Positions 33,030-44,369 are shown, numbered from the stretch's first letter. The stretch is DNA of 64,000 nucleotides from Shinisaurus crocodilurus (GCA_021292165.1 JAHFWL010001298.1:146673-210672); one strand, 5' to 3'. The notes: generated from the letters alone by a model not told the origin. Numbers and translations: made by a program.

Positions 33030-33410
33030 CAAATTATTTATTTTTTGGCTGCCTTTAAGGGTGAAACCCTCTCAAGACTAAAGATTAAAACTATACAAGA
33101 TTAAAACCGTACAATAAAAATCAGTAAGTACATATTAAATAAAATTACCAATAAAACCAGCAGCCCATGACACTACAGGAAGCCCAGTAAAAACAGGGGG
33201 TCTTCTGAAAATCTGCAAAGAAGGGGCCTGAGGAACTGCCAATGGAAACAGATTCCAGAGGTGTGGGGCCACCACTGAGAAGGCCCTCTGCCTTATACTC
33301 ACCCCAGCCTAAGTGAGAAGGCCCTCTGCTGATGACCTCAGAACATAGGCAGCCTGGTATGGGAAATGGTGGTCCTTCAAATAACTCAGCCCAACTCAAA
33401 TTCATGAAAT
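33030..33410 (-). pseudogene. LINE fragment, L2-like ORF2 C-terminus, minus strand
   Basis: On the minus strand the sequence gives GLLSVVAPHLWNLFPLAVPQ-like residues across frame shifts, then a LQIFRR block. This is the S-V-V-A-P-x-L-W-N motif typical of the L2/CR1-group C-terminal region. The adjacent AT-rich 3' UTR ends at TTATTTTTTGGCTGCCTTTA. Confidence 0.6.
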
Positions 33411-34583
33411 AGGTCCAGAATATGTAAGTTAACTAATTGATCAAATAATATTCTTTATGGGGTTTTTTTTGTGATTTACAAAAAAAAACATTTTAAATTT
33501 TAAAAGAAAAAAAAATGTAACAAGCAGTGTTTGATCAATTGGCACTTTGAGTGGCAGTTGCCTTCCTGTCTTGCTCTTGGAGCTTTTCAAAGTCAGCTAG
33601 TTGGCCACAGAGAGAAACAGAATGGACCTTGTCTAATCCAGCAGGGCTCTGGTCCTCTCTCCTTGTCATGCCCAATATTTTTCCAATATCAGATAACTGT
33701 CCAAAACTCCATGTATACTATCATTTTAATTGAATACTAACAAATAATAGTTCAGTGAATGCAGGATTTAGTGCAATGCATAAAAAAATAAATAAAGCAA
33801 CAATAAAATCATGCACATAAACTAAAAAGGGGGGGGAGGCTCTAAACTCTAGCTGTCATATTTTTCTAATGTCAGTTTCTTCTTCCTAACTCCCTTAACA
33901 AAAATGCAATAAATTACCATTATTGGTAAACATTTGCATTCAGTCCTGCAAAGCAGAGATACTGATAACAAACATAACTCTCCCCTGTCAAAACAACATT
34001 CCCATCGTAAAGACGTTATTTATCATGTGTGACTTTCAGGAGGTTTACAAGCAGCATCTGCAGAAGCTAATTTAGGGGAACACCTTCATTCTGACCTCAG
34101 GGGCTTTTGGTAGGGAAAAGTAAAACAAATTAGAACTCAGATATTCACAAACATTCTGGATAAAATCAATAGCTTTAATTTTCACATTTAAACCCACAAT
34201 TTCCATCTGACAGGCTCAGCAGGTTTTAATGGACACAATTTACTTTTACTGTTTTAATTGTTTTTAGTCAATCACTTTTATTGCTTCCCTGCATCTGACT
34301 AAACAAATTAATAGAGCCATGTTCATAAATGATTACTTTGTAAAACTGCTTGATACATGCATTTGACAATTTCACCTTCAATTAGTGCCAGCATTAGTAA
34401 TATATATATACCAATACGTACCGTTATCACATTTTATAAATTAAAACCACCACGGAAAGCCAACAGGTTAAAACTAGGGGGAAGCAGGTGACCCTCAGTT
34501 TGCAAAGAGAGACCTGACAGAAACATTTATTTTTAATATAAATAGATCTAAAAACATGCCATAACACAGACCAGAGCCACTAA
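33411..34583. other. AT-rich unique block, no gene seen
   Basis: After A/T tracts at 33470-33520, a stretch from about 33840 to 34560 lacks recognised repeats and is rich in TAATTA-like cores. Candidate conserved non-coding sequence, not demonstrable here. Confidence 0.45.
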
Positions 34584-34720
34584 GGGTGCAATCCTATGCA
34601 TGTTTAGACAGAAAAAAATTCCTACAACTCCCAGCATGCCCCAGCCAGCATAGCTGGCTGGGGCATGCTGGGAGTTGTAGGATTTTTTTTTTCTGTCTAA
34701 ACATGCATAGGACTGTGCCC
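34584..34720. mobile_element. Harbinger-like MITE, complete foldback
   Basis: Flanked by TAA (34581-34583) and TGA (34721-34723). The arms run from GGGTGCAATCCTATGCATGT and TTAGACAGAAAAAAATT inward. The 61-bp core at 34621-34681 is identical to that of the hAT element at 53539 and one base different from that at 10688, although the arms are unrelated. The TAA-type 3-bp duplication suggests PIF/Harbinger. Confidence 0.85.
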
Positions 34721-35085
34721 TGAGGAAAGGACAAGCAGCAAGATGATCGAATTGCAGCAGAGTTGTTGTTTTTACCTACAAAAGCAGCAAAAAGTGACTA
34801 GCTGGGTTTTGTTGTTGTTGTTTGTTTTTAAATCCAGATAGAACAATCTGACCAGGCAAACTGTGAAGGCACCTGAGGAGAAAATGCATCAATGTTTTTT
34901 AATAAGACTGGGAATTCTTCGTAGGATATGAACAGGGATAACCACATTAAAACTTGCTGGTTCTGCTATATTTGGCTTGTATCAGCATCTCTTATTGCCT
35001 TCACATTCATTGAAAAACATAATACTCTGAAGCAAATAAATGTACATGTTTGCAGCAACGCAAACCCTGTGAGGTGCCTTCTCAT

Positions 35086-35119
35086 TAAATGGCCCCTTCC
35101 AACTCTATGATTCTATGAA
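35086..35119 (+). mobile_element. CR1 tail fragment
   Basis: TGGCCCCTTCCAACTCTATG followed by ATTCTATGAA is the 3' terminus of CR1. Only about 35 bp are recognisable. Confidence 0.65.
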
Positions 35120-36742
35120 GGAGTGTGCTATCCATACATCCTTTCAGAAGCCTTTTCTCTTTTCCCCATAGAGAGGACTGGGTTCAGTGAAATCCTATGA
35201 CAATACCATGAGTTTCTCTACCACTCAGTGTAGTTGAGAGTTACCAATGGCTCAAGATGGCCCCTGGACAGCTCATAGATTTTTGACAAGTCATTTGAAT
35301 TCTGACCTGGATGCCTACTGACCAGGATTTTATATTTTAAGTTGGAGAATATATTTTTGCTTTTAACATAACAACAAATCATGACATATTGTTCGTTCTT
35401 TGGTTTGTCCAATAAAAAAGAAAAGAAAAAGATAGTGCCTTTTTAATAATCAGTGAAGTAGGGGCTGTCTAAATAAAATAAAGCCCATTGGACACATTGA
35501 AAGGCACTCTGCATGTGGTAGCAGTGTGCTGTGGGAGGAAAGTACAGGTCTAGAACGCTGTGCCTAATTATCTTAATTTTATAGCTCATGTGTCCAAGAT
35601 CCATGTCATCTTATCAGTTGTCAACTGCTCGACTGCTCTGAAAATCCCATTGTGACCAACTCCGCTTCGTATTGCTACAAACAAATCCTCCCCCCTCCAT
35701 TTTATTGCTGCCCCAATGCCAAATTTAGCATAATTGGGTGGGATGCTGCAAAGGGGTGGATACGAGAGTTACTTACTTTGGTAACAGCCACATGGGCAAA
35801 GAGATCAGGAGTATGGCATATAGAGTCTATTCTACCGCTACCTTCTCATTTCAATGCTTTCTCAACAAGGAGGGTTTTAAGGATATATTGACTTGAACGT
35901 GGCCTTTGTCCTTTGTTGGTCCCACAAGATGTGCCCTGTGCCCGGCCCCTGGCTCTCTTTGTAGTCAAGCTATCAAGTCATATTTCTAGTCAATTACCTT
36001 TATTATGCAAACTACAAACAAGCAAGCATTGCCTCAGGCTACAGACAGTATCCTCTTGCAGCCAAAACAAAAGTTCCAGACAGGCATCAAGGTAAGTTGA
36101 AGTAACACAGTATCTCGTAAGCTTCAGTTAGTACCCTGGGTTAGAGCATCATGAAAGAGAGTTGTCGCAAAACTGACACCGTCTACTACAGCTCACCCTT
36201 TTTTGTCTACTACGGCTCACCCTTTTTAAGCTGGGCAGGTCACCACCATGTCCTTCTGTCAAGGTGGGTCTTTCCACAGGGTCACCTCCCTGGCTGCAAG
36301 TCTCTTTGAGTGCCTTGTGACCCTGTGTTGCCCCTCCCTTTTCATCTGATGCCTAACTCTTGGGTCTTGTATTCCCACCTCCTCCTCCTTTTTGTTAGGA
36401 GTCTGTGTTTCCCACGGATTCAGAGGGCCCAGTTTGGCAGTCCTCCAAAAGATTAGAGAGCAGCGGGATTTCCTCCCCAGTGTCTCTGATATTCTTACCA
36501 CTCTCCTGCTCCCACAGCATTGGCACCTCCACAACACCTTCCCCCTTCCCCATCAGACTCAGCTCCCATGTCTTCTTGGGGTGCATCTGCAGAGGTGTTG
36601 GACCCAGTCCCTACAAGATGAGACATATGGAATGGGTGAAATAATAAATTTTATTGGATCCCAACAAGACTCAACTGGAACAGGAACGCCTCTTATACTC
36701 CTTTCTGTCCAGGAGGATCCACTGGCCAGCCAGGGTCTAAAC
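35120..36742. other. No gene seen; short direct repeat at 36178-36226
   Basis: No recognised exon. At 36178-36226 CGTCTACTACAGCTCACCC is repeated in tandem as TGTCTACTACGGCTCACCC. Overlapping frames at 36.3-36.8 kb lack family similarity. Confidence 0.5.
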
Positions 36743-36847
36743 CAGGGACTTGTGGCCCACCAGATGTTTTGGCCTACAACCCCCATCAGCTCTAGCCAGC
36801 ATAGCCAATAGTGAGGGATTATGAGAGCGCCACAAGTTGTTTATCCC
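36743..36847. mobile_element. hAT-like palindromic MITE, degraded
   Basis: CAGGGACTTGTGGCCCACCA, GGCCTACAACCCCCATCAG and AGCCAGCATAGCCAATAGTG are the left arm and centre of the CAG-ended palindrome family. The right end (CCACAAGTTG, TTTATCCCTT) is eroded. Confidence 0.6.
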
Positions 36848-37974
36848 TTTTCACTGAGAAGTTGCCACCTGCATTTCAGTGGTTTACCACATGGGTAAAT
36901 ATGTCCTTTGCAGTATGTGCCCGAACAAATCTTACAAAAATAATTAGGTCATTGTGGCTGTTCCCATTGCCTTGCATTCCATCTCATTCAGTTGCCTGGC
37001 TGTGTGCACTTCTTATTCCCTGCTCAACAAGATGGCAGGTCTTTTTTATGGTCCAATTGCAAAGAATCAGGTGCAGCAGCTGTCTTCACATGCACAGCCG
37101 AGCCATCGCTACTTGAACTGTCCATTGCCTGACTGCATTGCTTCTTACTATTCTTTTGCGTCTTACTATTCTATTCTTATTGTTCTATTCTTCCCATCCG
37201 ACAGTCTTGGTTAACTTGGAGAACGCATTCATAAATTCCACTAGTAGATCTACTAGCAATTGCTACAAGCCATATGCACACACCCCTACTTCATAAATAC
37301 TTTCCATGTAGGACATCGGAGAGCTTGGTTTTAAAAAGCATATTTCTAACAGCTCTTGAGGACAGCTGTCTCGGTATCACACGTTTCCATGGCACCTTAT
37401 AGCAGAGAGGCTTAGTGGGAAATGCTGTGTATTAAACAAGCAAAAGCATTTAAGCCTCAAGCAACCAGTGTCAATAAATTCCCATTGACCACAATTTAGT
37501 TAGGCATTCTTAAGCCCCAGTGGCAGGAACGAAGTGTGCTGGATCGTGGCCTGTGTGTCTTTCTAATGCGTATGTGCAAACACTAGGATTAGGTTGGTGC
37601 AGGGCTAGTTGGCTTTGTTATTAAACTAGGACCTGGTATGTGCACAGAGCAGACAGTTGCATAATATTGAAACTTTAAAATAGTTTAAAGCGGTGAGATA
37701 AAGGACTGTTTTCATGCAGCCTGCTGCTGTTCTCTTAAATACATGTATACAGAAGTAATTGCTGCAACTTGTTGCTGGAAATGGTGCAGAACAGCAGGTA
37801 CCTGTGAGTAAAGTTACTCACAAACAAGTGCAGCAATGTGCCGCTCTATTCAGCGAGCTGTCATGCCACTCTTCAATGAATTCACTTGTCAGTAGACCCA
37901 GCATGTCATTGCTTGAAGTGGCATATTGCCTCAAGTATTCATGAATAGAAATACCCGAGAGGCACTCTAGGTTG
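36848..37974. other. No gene seen
   Basis: Nothing recognised; a CTATTCTTA-type short repeat lies near 37145-37190. Confidence 0.5.
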
Positions 37975-37982
37975 CACTCTAG

Positions 37983-38765
37983 CAGGGATGGGGACTCGGA
38001 CTCGAGGACTCGACTCGTGAGTCAGACTGAGTCCCCCCTCTGACTCGACTTGGACTCGAGTCCCAATATTTTTAATGGGACTCGAGACTCGACTCGGGAC
38101 TCGAGACCAAGGACTCGTCAACATCCCTGGGCTGTTGACGAGTCTTCTGGCTGTGCCAGAAGGAGCGCGATCACCGGTGAAGAGCGCATGGAAGCGAGGC
38201 GCGCCGCTGGTCAGCCACTATGGACAGCTACCAGGAGCGCAGCCCCAACGATGTGTTGAGATTTATTTTGATTGACATGTTGTTGTGAGGGGTTTGGGTT
38301 AGGGTCAGACATTTTGGGTTTGGCTGCCTCTGCCTGCCTGTTTGGGGTTCCCAGCCTCCTCTGCCTGCCTGGTCTCTTCTTGACCTGTTCAACAGTTGAA
38401 TTGTCCAAGACAAAGGCCTCTGCCTGCCTGCTTTGGGGTTCCCTGCCTTCTCTGCCTGCCTGGTTATTTTGGGTTTGTCTGCCCGGTCTGTTCTTGCCAA
38501 AATCAGTTGCAGAGTTTTGAAATAAAAAGGCACACTTGTGCCTAGAATTTATTTAAGCCACACATCTGAAGTAGCCTTATTTTGTTGGGGGGAAACCCCA
38601 TTGATTTTAATAGGGACTCGTGGAGTCAGTTTTGGGAGTGACTCAGGACTGGTGACTCGTGAGTCACCATTTTGGACCAAGGACTCGGACTCGGACTCGA
38701 GACTCGGGTCCAAAGACTCGTGACTTGACTCGTGACTCGAGACCAAGGACTCTTCAACATCCCTG
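37983..38765 (+). mobile_element. hAT element with GACTCG-rich ends and internal terminus, copy 1
   Basis: Starts CAGGGATGGGGACTCGGACT and ends GGACTCTTCAACATCCCTG, flanked by a perfect 8-bp duplication CACTCTAG (37975-37982, 38766-38773). Both subterminal regions are packed with GACTCG and CGAGTC. The left 147 bp (37983-38129) ends with the same terminal sequence as the right end, so it is a complete mini-element within the larger one. The interior has repeated CTCTGCCTGCCTG blocks and no transposase. The subterminal repeats are where hAT transposases usually bind, by analogy with other hATs. Copy 2 is at 55809-56459. Confidence 0.92.
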
Positions 38766-38929
38766 CACTCTAGCAGCAGGCTGTTTGGAAGAAGGTGGGC
38801 AATGTGCCTCACACAAGGCTTACCCTTACCAATGGGACAATAACTCGAAATGTGATGCCAAAATGCGTTTCTGGAAGTAAGTTCTTTGCAGTATATGCTG
38901 GAACCAATTCTACAAAAGTTAAAACTGTT

Positions 38930-39177
38930 CAGGGCCAGCTCAAGCCACTATTCCACAAACAGAAGCCAACTGGACTGGCAGTTGTATCTTACTTTAACTC
39001 TGGCAAAGGGATAGCATCCTCCACTGCGCCTGTGGCAGCAGAGCCCAGGACAGGCTGTGTGGCATACACAGATCCAACTGAAAGGAACAGCCAGTGTCCA
39101 CTGCTCTCTCTCCCACCCCCCAGTATCTGCCACCTAAGGTTGTTGCCTCAGTCAGCCTAATTGTAGGGCCGGCCCTG
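38930..39177. mobile_element. hAT-like element, relative of 42225-42550
   Basis: Begins CAGGGCCAGCTCAAG and ends GTAGGGCCGGCCCTG. Inner blocks GGGATAGCATCCTCCAC, AGGACAGGCTGTGTGGC and TATCTGCCACCTAAGG match 42225-42550. The sequence GTTAAAAC occurs at both sides but is offset four bases from the left terminus, so the true duplication is uncertain. Confidence 0.7.
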
Positions 39178-39670
39178 TTAAAACCTGAAGAATTGCACTT
39201 GCCCAACTGAATCCAGGCCCAGCAGCGTGGGCGGCTTCTCCTTCCATTACCTCCTCTACCCTCCTGGATTCCTTTTGTCCTCGCCTCCTCGACTCCTGCT
39301 TTTGACACATTTGGACTGGAGCTCTCTACGCATCGCAGTAGGAGGGGGAAGAAGGAGGAGGTAAAGGCTGAGGATAGGCAGACAAGAGAAGACATCACTG
39401 ACTTGTCGGTCAACTCAACGTGGAGGTTATTGTACAATGCCCTTCTCTTTGTAACCCTACTGAAGATGTAATCCCACTCTCCCCCTGTCCCCAATATATA
39501 CCAAATGCACAGGTGTTTTGTTCTTTTATGAAAACTCCCTCAAAAGCTGTCACTGAATATAAACAAACCTTCCCACTACTTAATGATATGAATTACTCTT
39601 GATTAAACAAGTATTCGCCTCTGAAATATATTCCACCTTTTTTCAGTGCATGAATACACACAGCTGTTCA
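39178..39670. other. No gene seen
   Basis: Ordinary sequence without recognised features. Confidence 0.5.
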
Positions 39671-39816
39671 CAGGGCTTTTTTTCTGGTGGAACTCACCGG
39701 AACTGAGTTCCAGCACCTTTTCTTCTATTAATTGCATTACAATTTAATCGCCATCTACTCCCGAGGAAATGTAATCCAAGAGTTCCGGTACCCTTTTCTC
39801 CAGAAAAAAAGCACTG
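39671..39816. mobile_element. hAT MITE, CAGGGCTTTTTTTCTGG ends
   Basis: Begins CAGGGCTTTTTTTCTGGTGG and ends CCAGAAAAAAAGCACTG, with a perfect 8-bp duplication GCTGTTCA at 39663-39670 and 39817-39824. The subterminal block GAACTGAGTTCCAGCACC has a partial inverse near the right end. 146 bp, no coding capacity. Confidence 0.92.
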
Positions 39817-40189
39817 GCTGTTCAAAAGCAAAAAACAACAACAACCTTGTACCCCTCCCCCCTTTTAGCATGAGATTGTACATAGGTCGTGCTCAAATGT
39901 CAAGTGGGTAGTAGCAGCCTGCCTTGGATGACATCTCCCCTGATTATATCTATGGTCAAGGCCCCTCAATAACAGCTAAATCCAAGAAAATCTGATCAAC
40001 CAATAATATGTAGATCTTCACACTTTGATTGAGCCCAAGATCCTTCCCCTCTTTAAGTTAAACCTCAGGGAGAATCTCAGAATCAGTCAATTTAAAGCAA
40101 TCTGGGTGTAGGTTTTGTTTGTTTTTTGGTACGTAAATACAAAAAAAAAAAACCCAATCCAAAACCCCACAAGAATACTTGAGTATTTT

Positions 40190-40618
40190 CCTAATGTCCG
40201 CCTGCAAATCAATGGAACTGTTCAAGGATACTCCAGGTTAAGTTGTAAGCATATTGAAGGACAAGTCCTGCTGAAAAAGAATCACCATGGTTACCACAAA
40301 GGTAAATCCTGTCTCACTAACATTTTAGAGATCTTTGAGAGTGTCAATAAACATGTGGACAGGGGTAATCCGGTAGACACTGTTTACTTGGACTTCCAAA
40401 AGGCCCTCATCAGAGACTCCTGAGCAAACTTAGCAGTCATGGAATAAGCGGAGAAGTCCTCTTATGGATCAATAACTGGTTAAAGAACAGAAAGCAAAGA
40501 GTAGGAATAAATAGTAAGTCGTCTCAATGGAGGGATGTAAACAGTTGGCCACAGCATGAACAGAATGCTGGGCAAGATGGACCTTTGGTATGATCCAGCA
40601 TGGCTCTTATGTCGTTAT
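40190..40618 (+). pseudogene. CR1-group LINE fragment: RT piece joined to 3' end
   Basis: From about 40275 the sequence encodes NHHGYHKGKSCLTNILEIFE, then VNKHVDRGNPVDTVYLDFQK and AL. This is the CR1 reverse-transcriptase region including the first catalytic aspartate in YLDFQKA, followed by SKLSSHGI-type and INNWLKNRKQRVGINS-like residues after frame breaks. At about 40545 it jumps directly to the 3' UTR terminus (ACAGAATGCTGGGCAAGATG, TATGATCCAGCATGGCTCTT), so the segment between the RT and the tail is deleted. Confidence 0.8.
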
Positions 40619-41485
40619 GTGACAATTGTCTGTATTTTTTATTGTTGTCTGTATTATTCTTATTTTTGTAGCAGGCAGGGCTTTTCCTTGCATGAAGCTA
40701 TAATGATTGGGAAAGCTTCCCCTGCTGAATTCCCACCTATTGTACAGCTCTTACAGACCCATCCACCCACCCAAAAGTTGGTGATTTCAGTCCACATGGC
40801 TCTTAGTGTGTGTGACTTTATAATGTGAAAATAATCAGCTTAGGTGTGGAGGAGTCTGTCTTAGTTGACTAGAACATCTTAACGTCATTCTATTTTAAAC
40901 AGGAGGCAGTACCATACCTGGGAAATGAGCATGTGGCATTGGTTTCTCCAGATCAGTGGTTCTCATGTGTGAAGAGAGAGTCACAAGATTCACCCTGTCT
41001 CTTACAAATTAGTGGTGTACCGAGGTTAGCTGCGGCCTATGACCTTGCACTGTGCACCGTGTAATGATGGGGAAATCATCTGCTTTCTTAAAGCTTTTCT
41101 ATTCCTGTGAGGATCTTAAAAGCATTTTATGGACTCACATACCCTCTTTCACTCCATATCTGCTCTCCCCTAGAATTAGGACAAGAGTGGGCACCATCAA
41201 GACTTCTCTTAGGCCTGATTCTCATCATTACTGTTGACATGCTGAAGTCACTACAAGTACAACATGACATTTTGCCTGCTATTTTGGCTTGGTGAGCAAT
41301 TATTCTAAAAGGTCTCATGTTTTTAGAATTAAAATTTAGTCTGTTATGTGGGGCTTCATCAAAAAGTTCCCCAGGACAATGTGGAATCTTAGCATGTCGA
41401 AGCAAACTGTGGAGGCATTTTGTCGTCATATGACAAAATATTGGAAAAAGTAATCACACATTCCCTTTGCCAGGCCATTAATTTC
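40619..41485. other. No gene seen
   Basis: No recognised feature. Confidence 0.5.
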
Positions 41486-41739
41486 TTTTATTTATTTATT
41501 TATTTATTTTATTATATTTATACCCCGCCTTTTTTCCAGAAAGGAACCCAAGGCGGCTTACATAGTCCTCCTCCTCCTCCTCTCCATTTTATCCTCACAA
41601 CCACCCTGTGAGGTAGGTTAGGCTGAGAGTCAGTGACTGGCCCAAAGTCACCCCGTGAGTTTCATGGATGAGCGGGGACTAGAACCCGGATCTCCCGAGT
41701 CCCAGTCCAACACTCTCACCACTACGCCACACTGGCTCT
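41486..41739 (-). mobile_element. tRNA-derived SINE with MIR/CORE-like middle
   Basis: Minus strand: AGAGCCAGTGTGGCGTAGTG head, GATCCGGGTTCTAGTCCCCG (B box), GTGACTTTGGGCCAGTCACT core, and tail GGTTCCTTTCTGGAAAAAAG, GCGGGGTATAAATATAATAA. Little diverged from the copies at 42599 and 47415. Confidence 0.9.
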
Positions 41740-41914
41740 GAATGAATTGGCAGCAAAAGTTCATACAGTTGTTGCCTTTTAACTTTAGGGAGATTCTGTG
41801 CAACATAGTTTTTGGGACCTCCTTAATCACTAGAAATCAAGATGGGGCTTGGATACGATTTTGTGATGTCCAAGTCCACTTTGACTACCATTCATGATGA
41901 AACTATTGCGGTAT

Positions 41915-42573
41915 CTAGGGCTGGCTCCAGCTTTGAGGAGGCCATGGCCAACGGGCCCTTTGGTGGGCCTCTCCTCCACTTCTAGGCCATGGCAGGCTTA
42001 CTTGGAAGCAGTGGCAGGCAGCAGTGCTACAACCAGTGCCTCATGGCTAGAGGTCACCATTTAACATTTCCCACAATGCTGTGGAGCAGCACTGAATTGG
42101 GGGCATTGTGGAAATCTAAAATGGCAGCTAGGCCAGCTGCCTGGTGTTGCTTGGAGCATCTTGCTGTAACAAAAGTTAAAGGGGGTGCAAGGATAGGTGT
42201 CAGCAATGGGTCAAGGTGGTGGGGCAGGGCTGGCCCAAGACATTTTGCTGCCTGTGGCAAAGGGCAGTGGGGGGCCCTCCCCATTCCACCTACAAAAGCT
42301 GACTGGGCTGCCAGTAGAATCTTACTTCAACACTCGTGAGGGGATAGCATCCTCCACCACAGCCAAGTGCAGCAGGCCAATTTAGGGGGTGCAGGACAGG
42401 CCGTGTGGCGTACACAATTTTGCCCTCCAACAGAGGGGAATGCTTAGGGGGTTCAGGAGGAACAGCTGGGGGCCACTGCTGCTGCCCTCCAACATCTGCC
42501 ACCAGAAGCAGTTGCCTCAGTACTCTGCCTAATGGGAGGGCCAGCCCCAGTAGTGGGGCCAACGCCATCCCTG
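41915..42573. mobile_element. Possible outer hAT-like element, interrupted
   Basis: TAGGGCTGGCTCCAGCTTTG on the left resembles the left end of family X (CAGTGCCAGCTCCAGG). A possible inverse end is CCATCCCTG at about 42573. If so, 42225-42550 is nested inside it. No target duplication is seen. Confidence 0.4.
42225..42550. mobile_element. hAT-like element, relative of 38930-39177
   Basis: Starts CAGGGCTGGCCCAAGA and ends AGGGCCAGCCCCAG. Flanks TGGTGGGG and TAGTGGGG form a 7-of-8 duplication. Inner blocks GGGGATAGCATCCTCCACCA and CATCTGCCACCAGAAGC match the element at 38930. 326 bp, no transposase. Confidence 0.75.
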
Positions 42574-42598
42574 GCAGTTGAAATTAGTAGAAACTGTA

Positions 42599-42847
42599 TA
42601 TTTATTTATTTTATTTATTTATTCTATTTATACCCCACCTTTTTTCCTGCAAGGAACCCAAGGCAGCTTACATAATTCTCCCCCTCTTCTCCATTTTATC
42701 CTCACAACAACCCTGTGAGGTAGGTTAGGCTGAGAGTCAGTGACTGGACCAAAGTCACCCAGTGGGTTTCATGGTCAAGCGGGGACTAGAACCCGGATCT
42801 CCCGAGTCCCAGTCCAACACTCTTAACCACTACGCCACACTGGCTCT
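42599..42847 (-). mobile_element. tRNA-derived SINE with MIR/CORE-like middle
   Basis: Minus strand, close sister of 41486-41739: B box GGGTTCTAGTCC, ACAGGGTTGTTGTGAGGATA, and the TATAAATA tail with TTTATT repeats on the left. Confidence 0.9.
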
Positions 42848-42904
42848 CTCAACAATGCTCTCAATAATGTTGTCCATGTCCATAGCTTTTAAGTACTGCC
42901 TAAT

Positions 42905-43026
42905 GCAGCCTTCCCCAACTTGGTGCCCTCCAGATGTGTTGGACTGCAACTCCCATCATTCCCAATGACCATGCTGGCTTGGAATGATGGGAGTTGCAGT
43001 CCAAGGGAACTGTCGGGCATCAGGCT
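42905..43026. mobile_element. hAT-like palindromic MITE
   Basis: CAGCCTTCCCCAACTTGGTG, then GGACTGCAACTCCCATCATT with inverse GGAATGATGGGAGTTGCAGT. The right arm is altered (AACTGTCGGGCATCAGGCTG) and the target duplication is lost. Confidence 0.75.
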
Positions 43027-44064
43027 GGATAAGTCCGGTGGAGTAAAGTGGTGGCACATCAAATGGCTTTATGGCTGTTTAAGATATGCCTCATCTCTGA
43101 AAACAAGATAAATTGTTCGATCAGTTCGCACCACCCAAGCCCTTCTGTTGCCATGTCGTAAACATGATCCCAATTTACAAGCTTTTAGAGAGATGCTTTA
43201 CTGCTCCTGCTTTCCTCCAGCGATGGGGCATCTTTATTGACACAGTCCAGCTGAGCCTCCGAAAATAATTTCAGCTCCACAGTAACCTTTCACACTGGAG
43301 TGTGACTTTCAGGAAAACGCTCAGCCAAATCCTTGGTATAAGGTCATGTCAGAAAATGAAATGGCACAGGGCTGGCTTCTGTGAAGGACGGAGTGAAGGG
43401 AACTAACCTTTCACCTCTCACGGCCTACACTTAAGCCCTATTGAGGTCACAAGCGACAATGGCTCAAGAGAGGCTGTTCTTATCCTGACTTTATAGCTTC
43501 CCCTGTGCTCACTCCTCCACCCATAGCCTTTCAAGAAGGTAAATATAAATAAACTTTCTATAAAGGCCAAGTGGGGTACTCCTTATTCATCCTTCTGCCT
43601 ACCCCAGTTTTTATACCGCCAAAACATCACATTTAAAAATATTGGTATAAAAATGGTCCTTTTACCTCTACAGTACTAAAGGTTTAAGACGTGTAAATAA
43701 TGATCAGCAAGAGGAAACCGCATTTGGCAATAAAGGAATGGCCGGTGAAAAATTAATGTGTGCGGTGCAAACATACTGAATGTACAGCGGTCCTATGGGT
43801 AAGCATACTCTGTGTGTGTACTGTATATATATTCACACACACACACATGAAAGATAAAGGGAGGGATGCCGATAAATAGGAGGAGGTGCTGGGACTGTAG
43901 TCCCTTCCCCATTTTTACATGCTTTAGGAGAGATCTGGATGACGAGACATCTGTTGGGAAAAGGCCCCTTGGGCCAGGCCCTACTGCTAATATGCCATAC
44001 TTGGGTGTGATTCTTGGGTGTGAGAGTAGGTGAGGTTTTGGATCCAATTCCCAGGCTCTCCCTT
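43027..44064. other. No gene seen
   Basis: No recognised repeat or exon. A short (CA)n lies at 43831-43847. Confidence 0.5.
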
Positions 44065-44152
44065 CTTACGGCTCTTTATCTTTACAGGACCAGACAGCCC
44101 TTCAAATAGAGGACAAGCCCCTGTGAAGTAGGACACATGAGCCACCCTACTG
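44065..44152 (-). mobile_element. Dispersed repeat with GGTGGCCA-like ends, fragment
   Basis: CTCTTTATCTTTACAGGACC, AATAGAGGACAAGCCC and AGGACACATGAGCCACCCTA match the right part of 13938-14310. Confidence 0.6.
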
Positions 44153-44327
44153 AGAACTTCTCATGAAAAGGTCCCAAATTAATTCCTTGGTATTTTCAGG
44201 TAGAGCAGAGATGATGGGCAGAAAGTAGATCTCCAGATGTTGGCTAGTAGAAAAGGTAGTTTCGTCTCTCACCTGATAGCCAAAGAGCCTGCCAACCTGA
44301 CCTGTGTCACCTAAACCTGGTTGGATA

Positions 44328-44331
<4 letters not shown>

Positions 44332-44366
<35 letters not shown>
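44332..44366. repeat. (GT)n microsatellite
   Basis: Seventeen GT units, inside the L2 fragment. Confidence 0.95.

Positions 44367-44369
<3 letters not shown>

Noticed and set aside
36259..36811. Overlapping 60-139 codon frames as exon candidates
   Set aside because: Both strands are open, part lies in a hAT MITE, and no splice-bounded conserved domain is visible.
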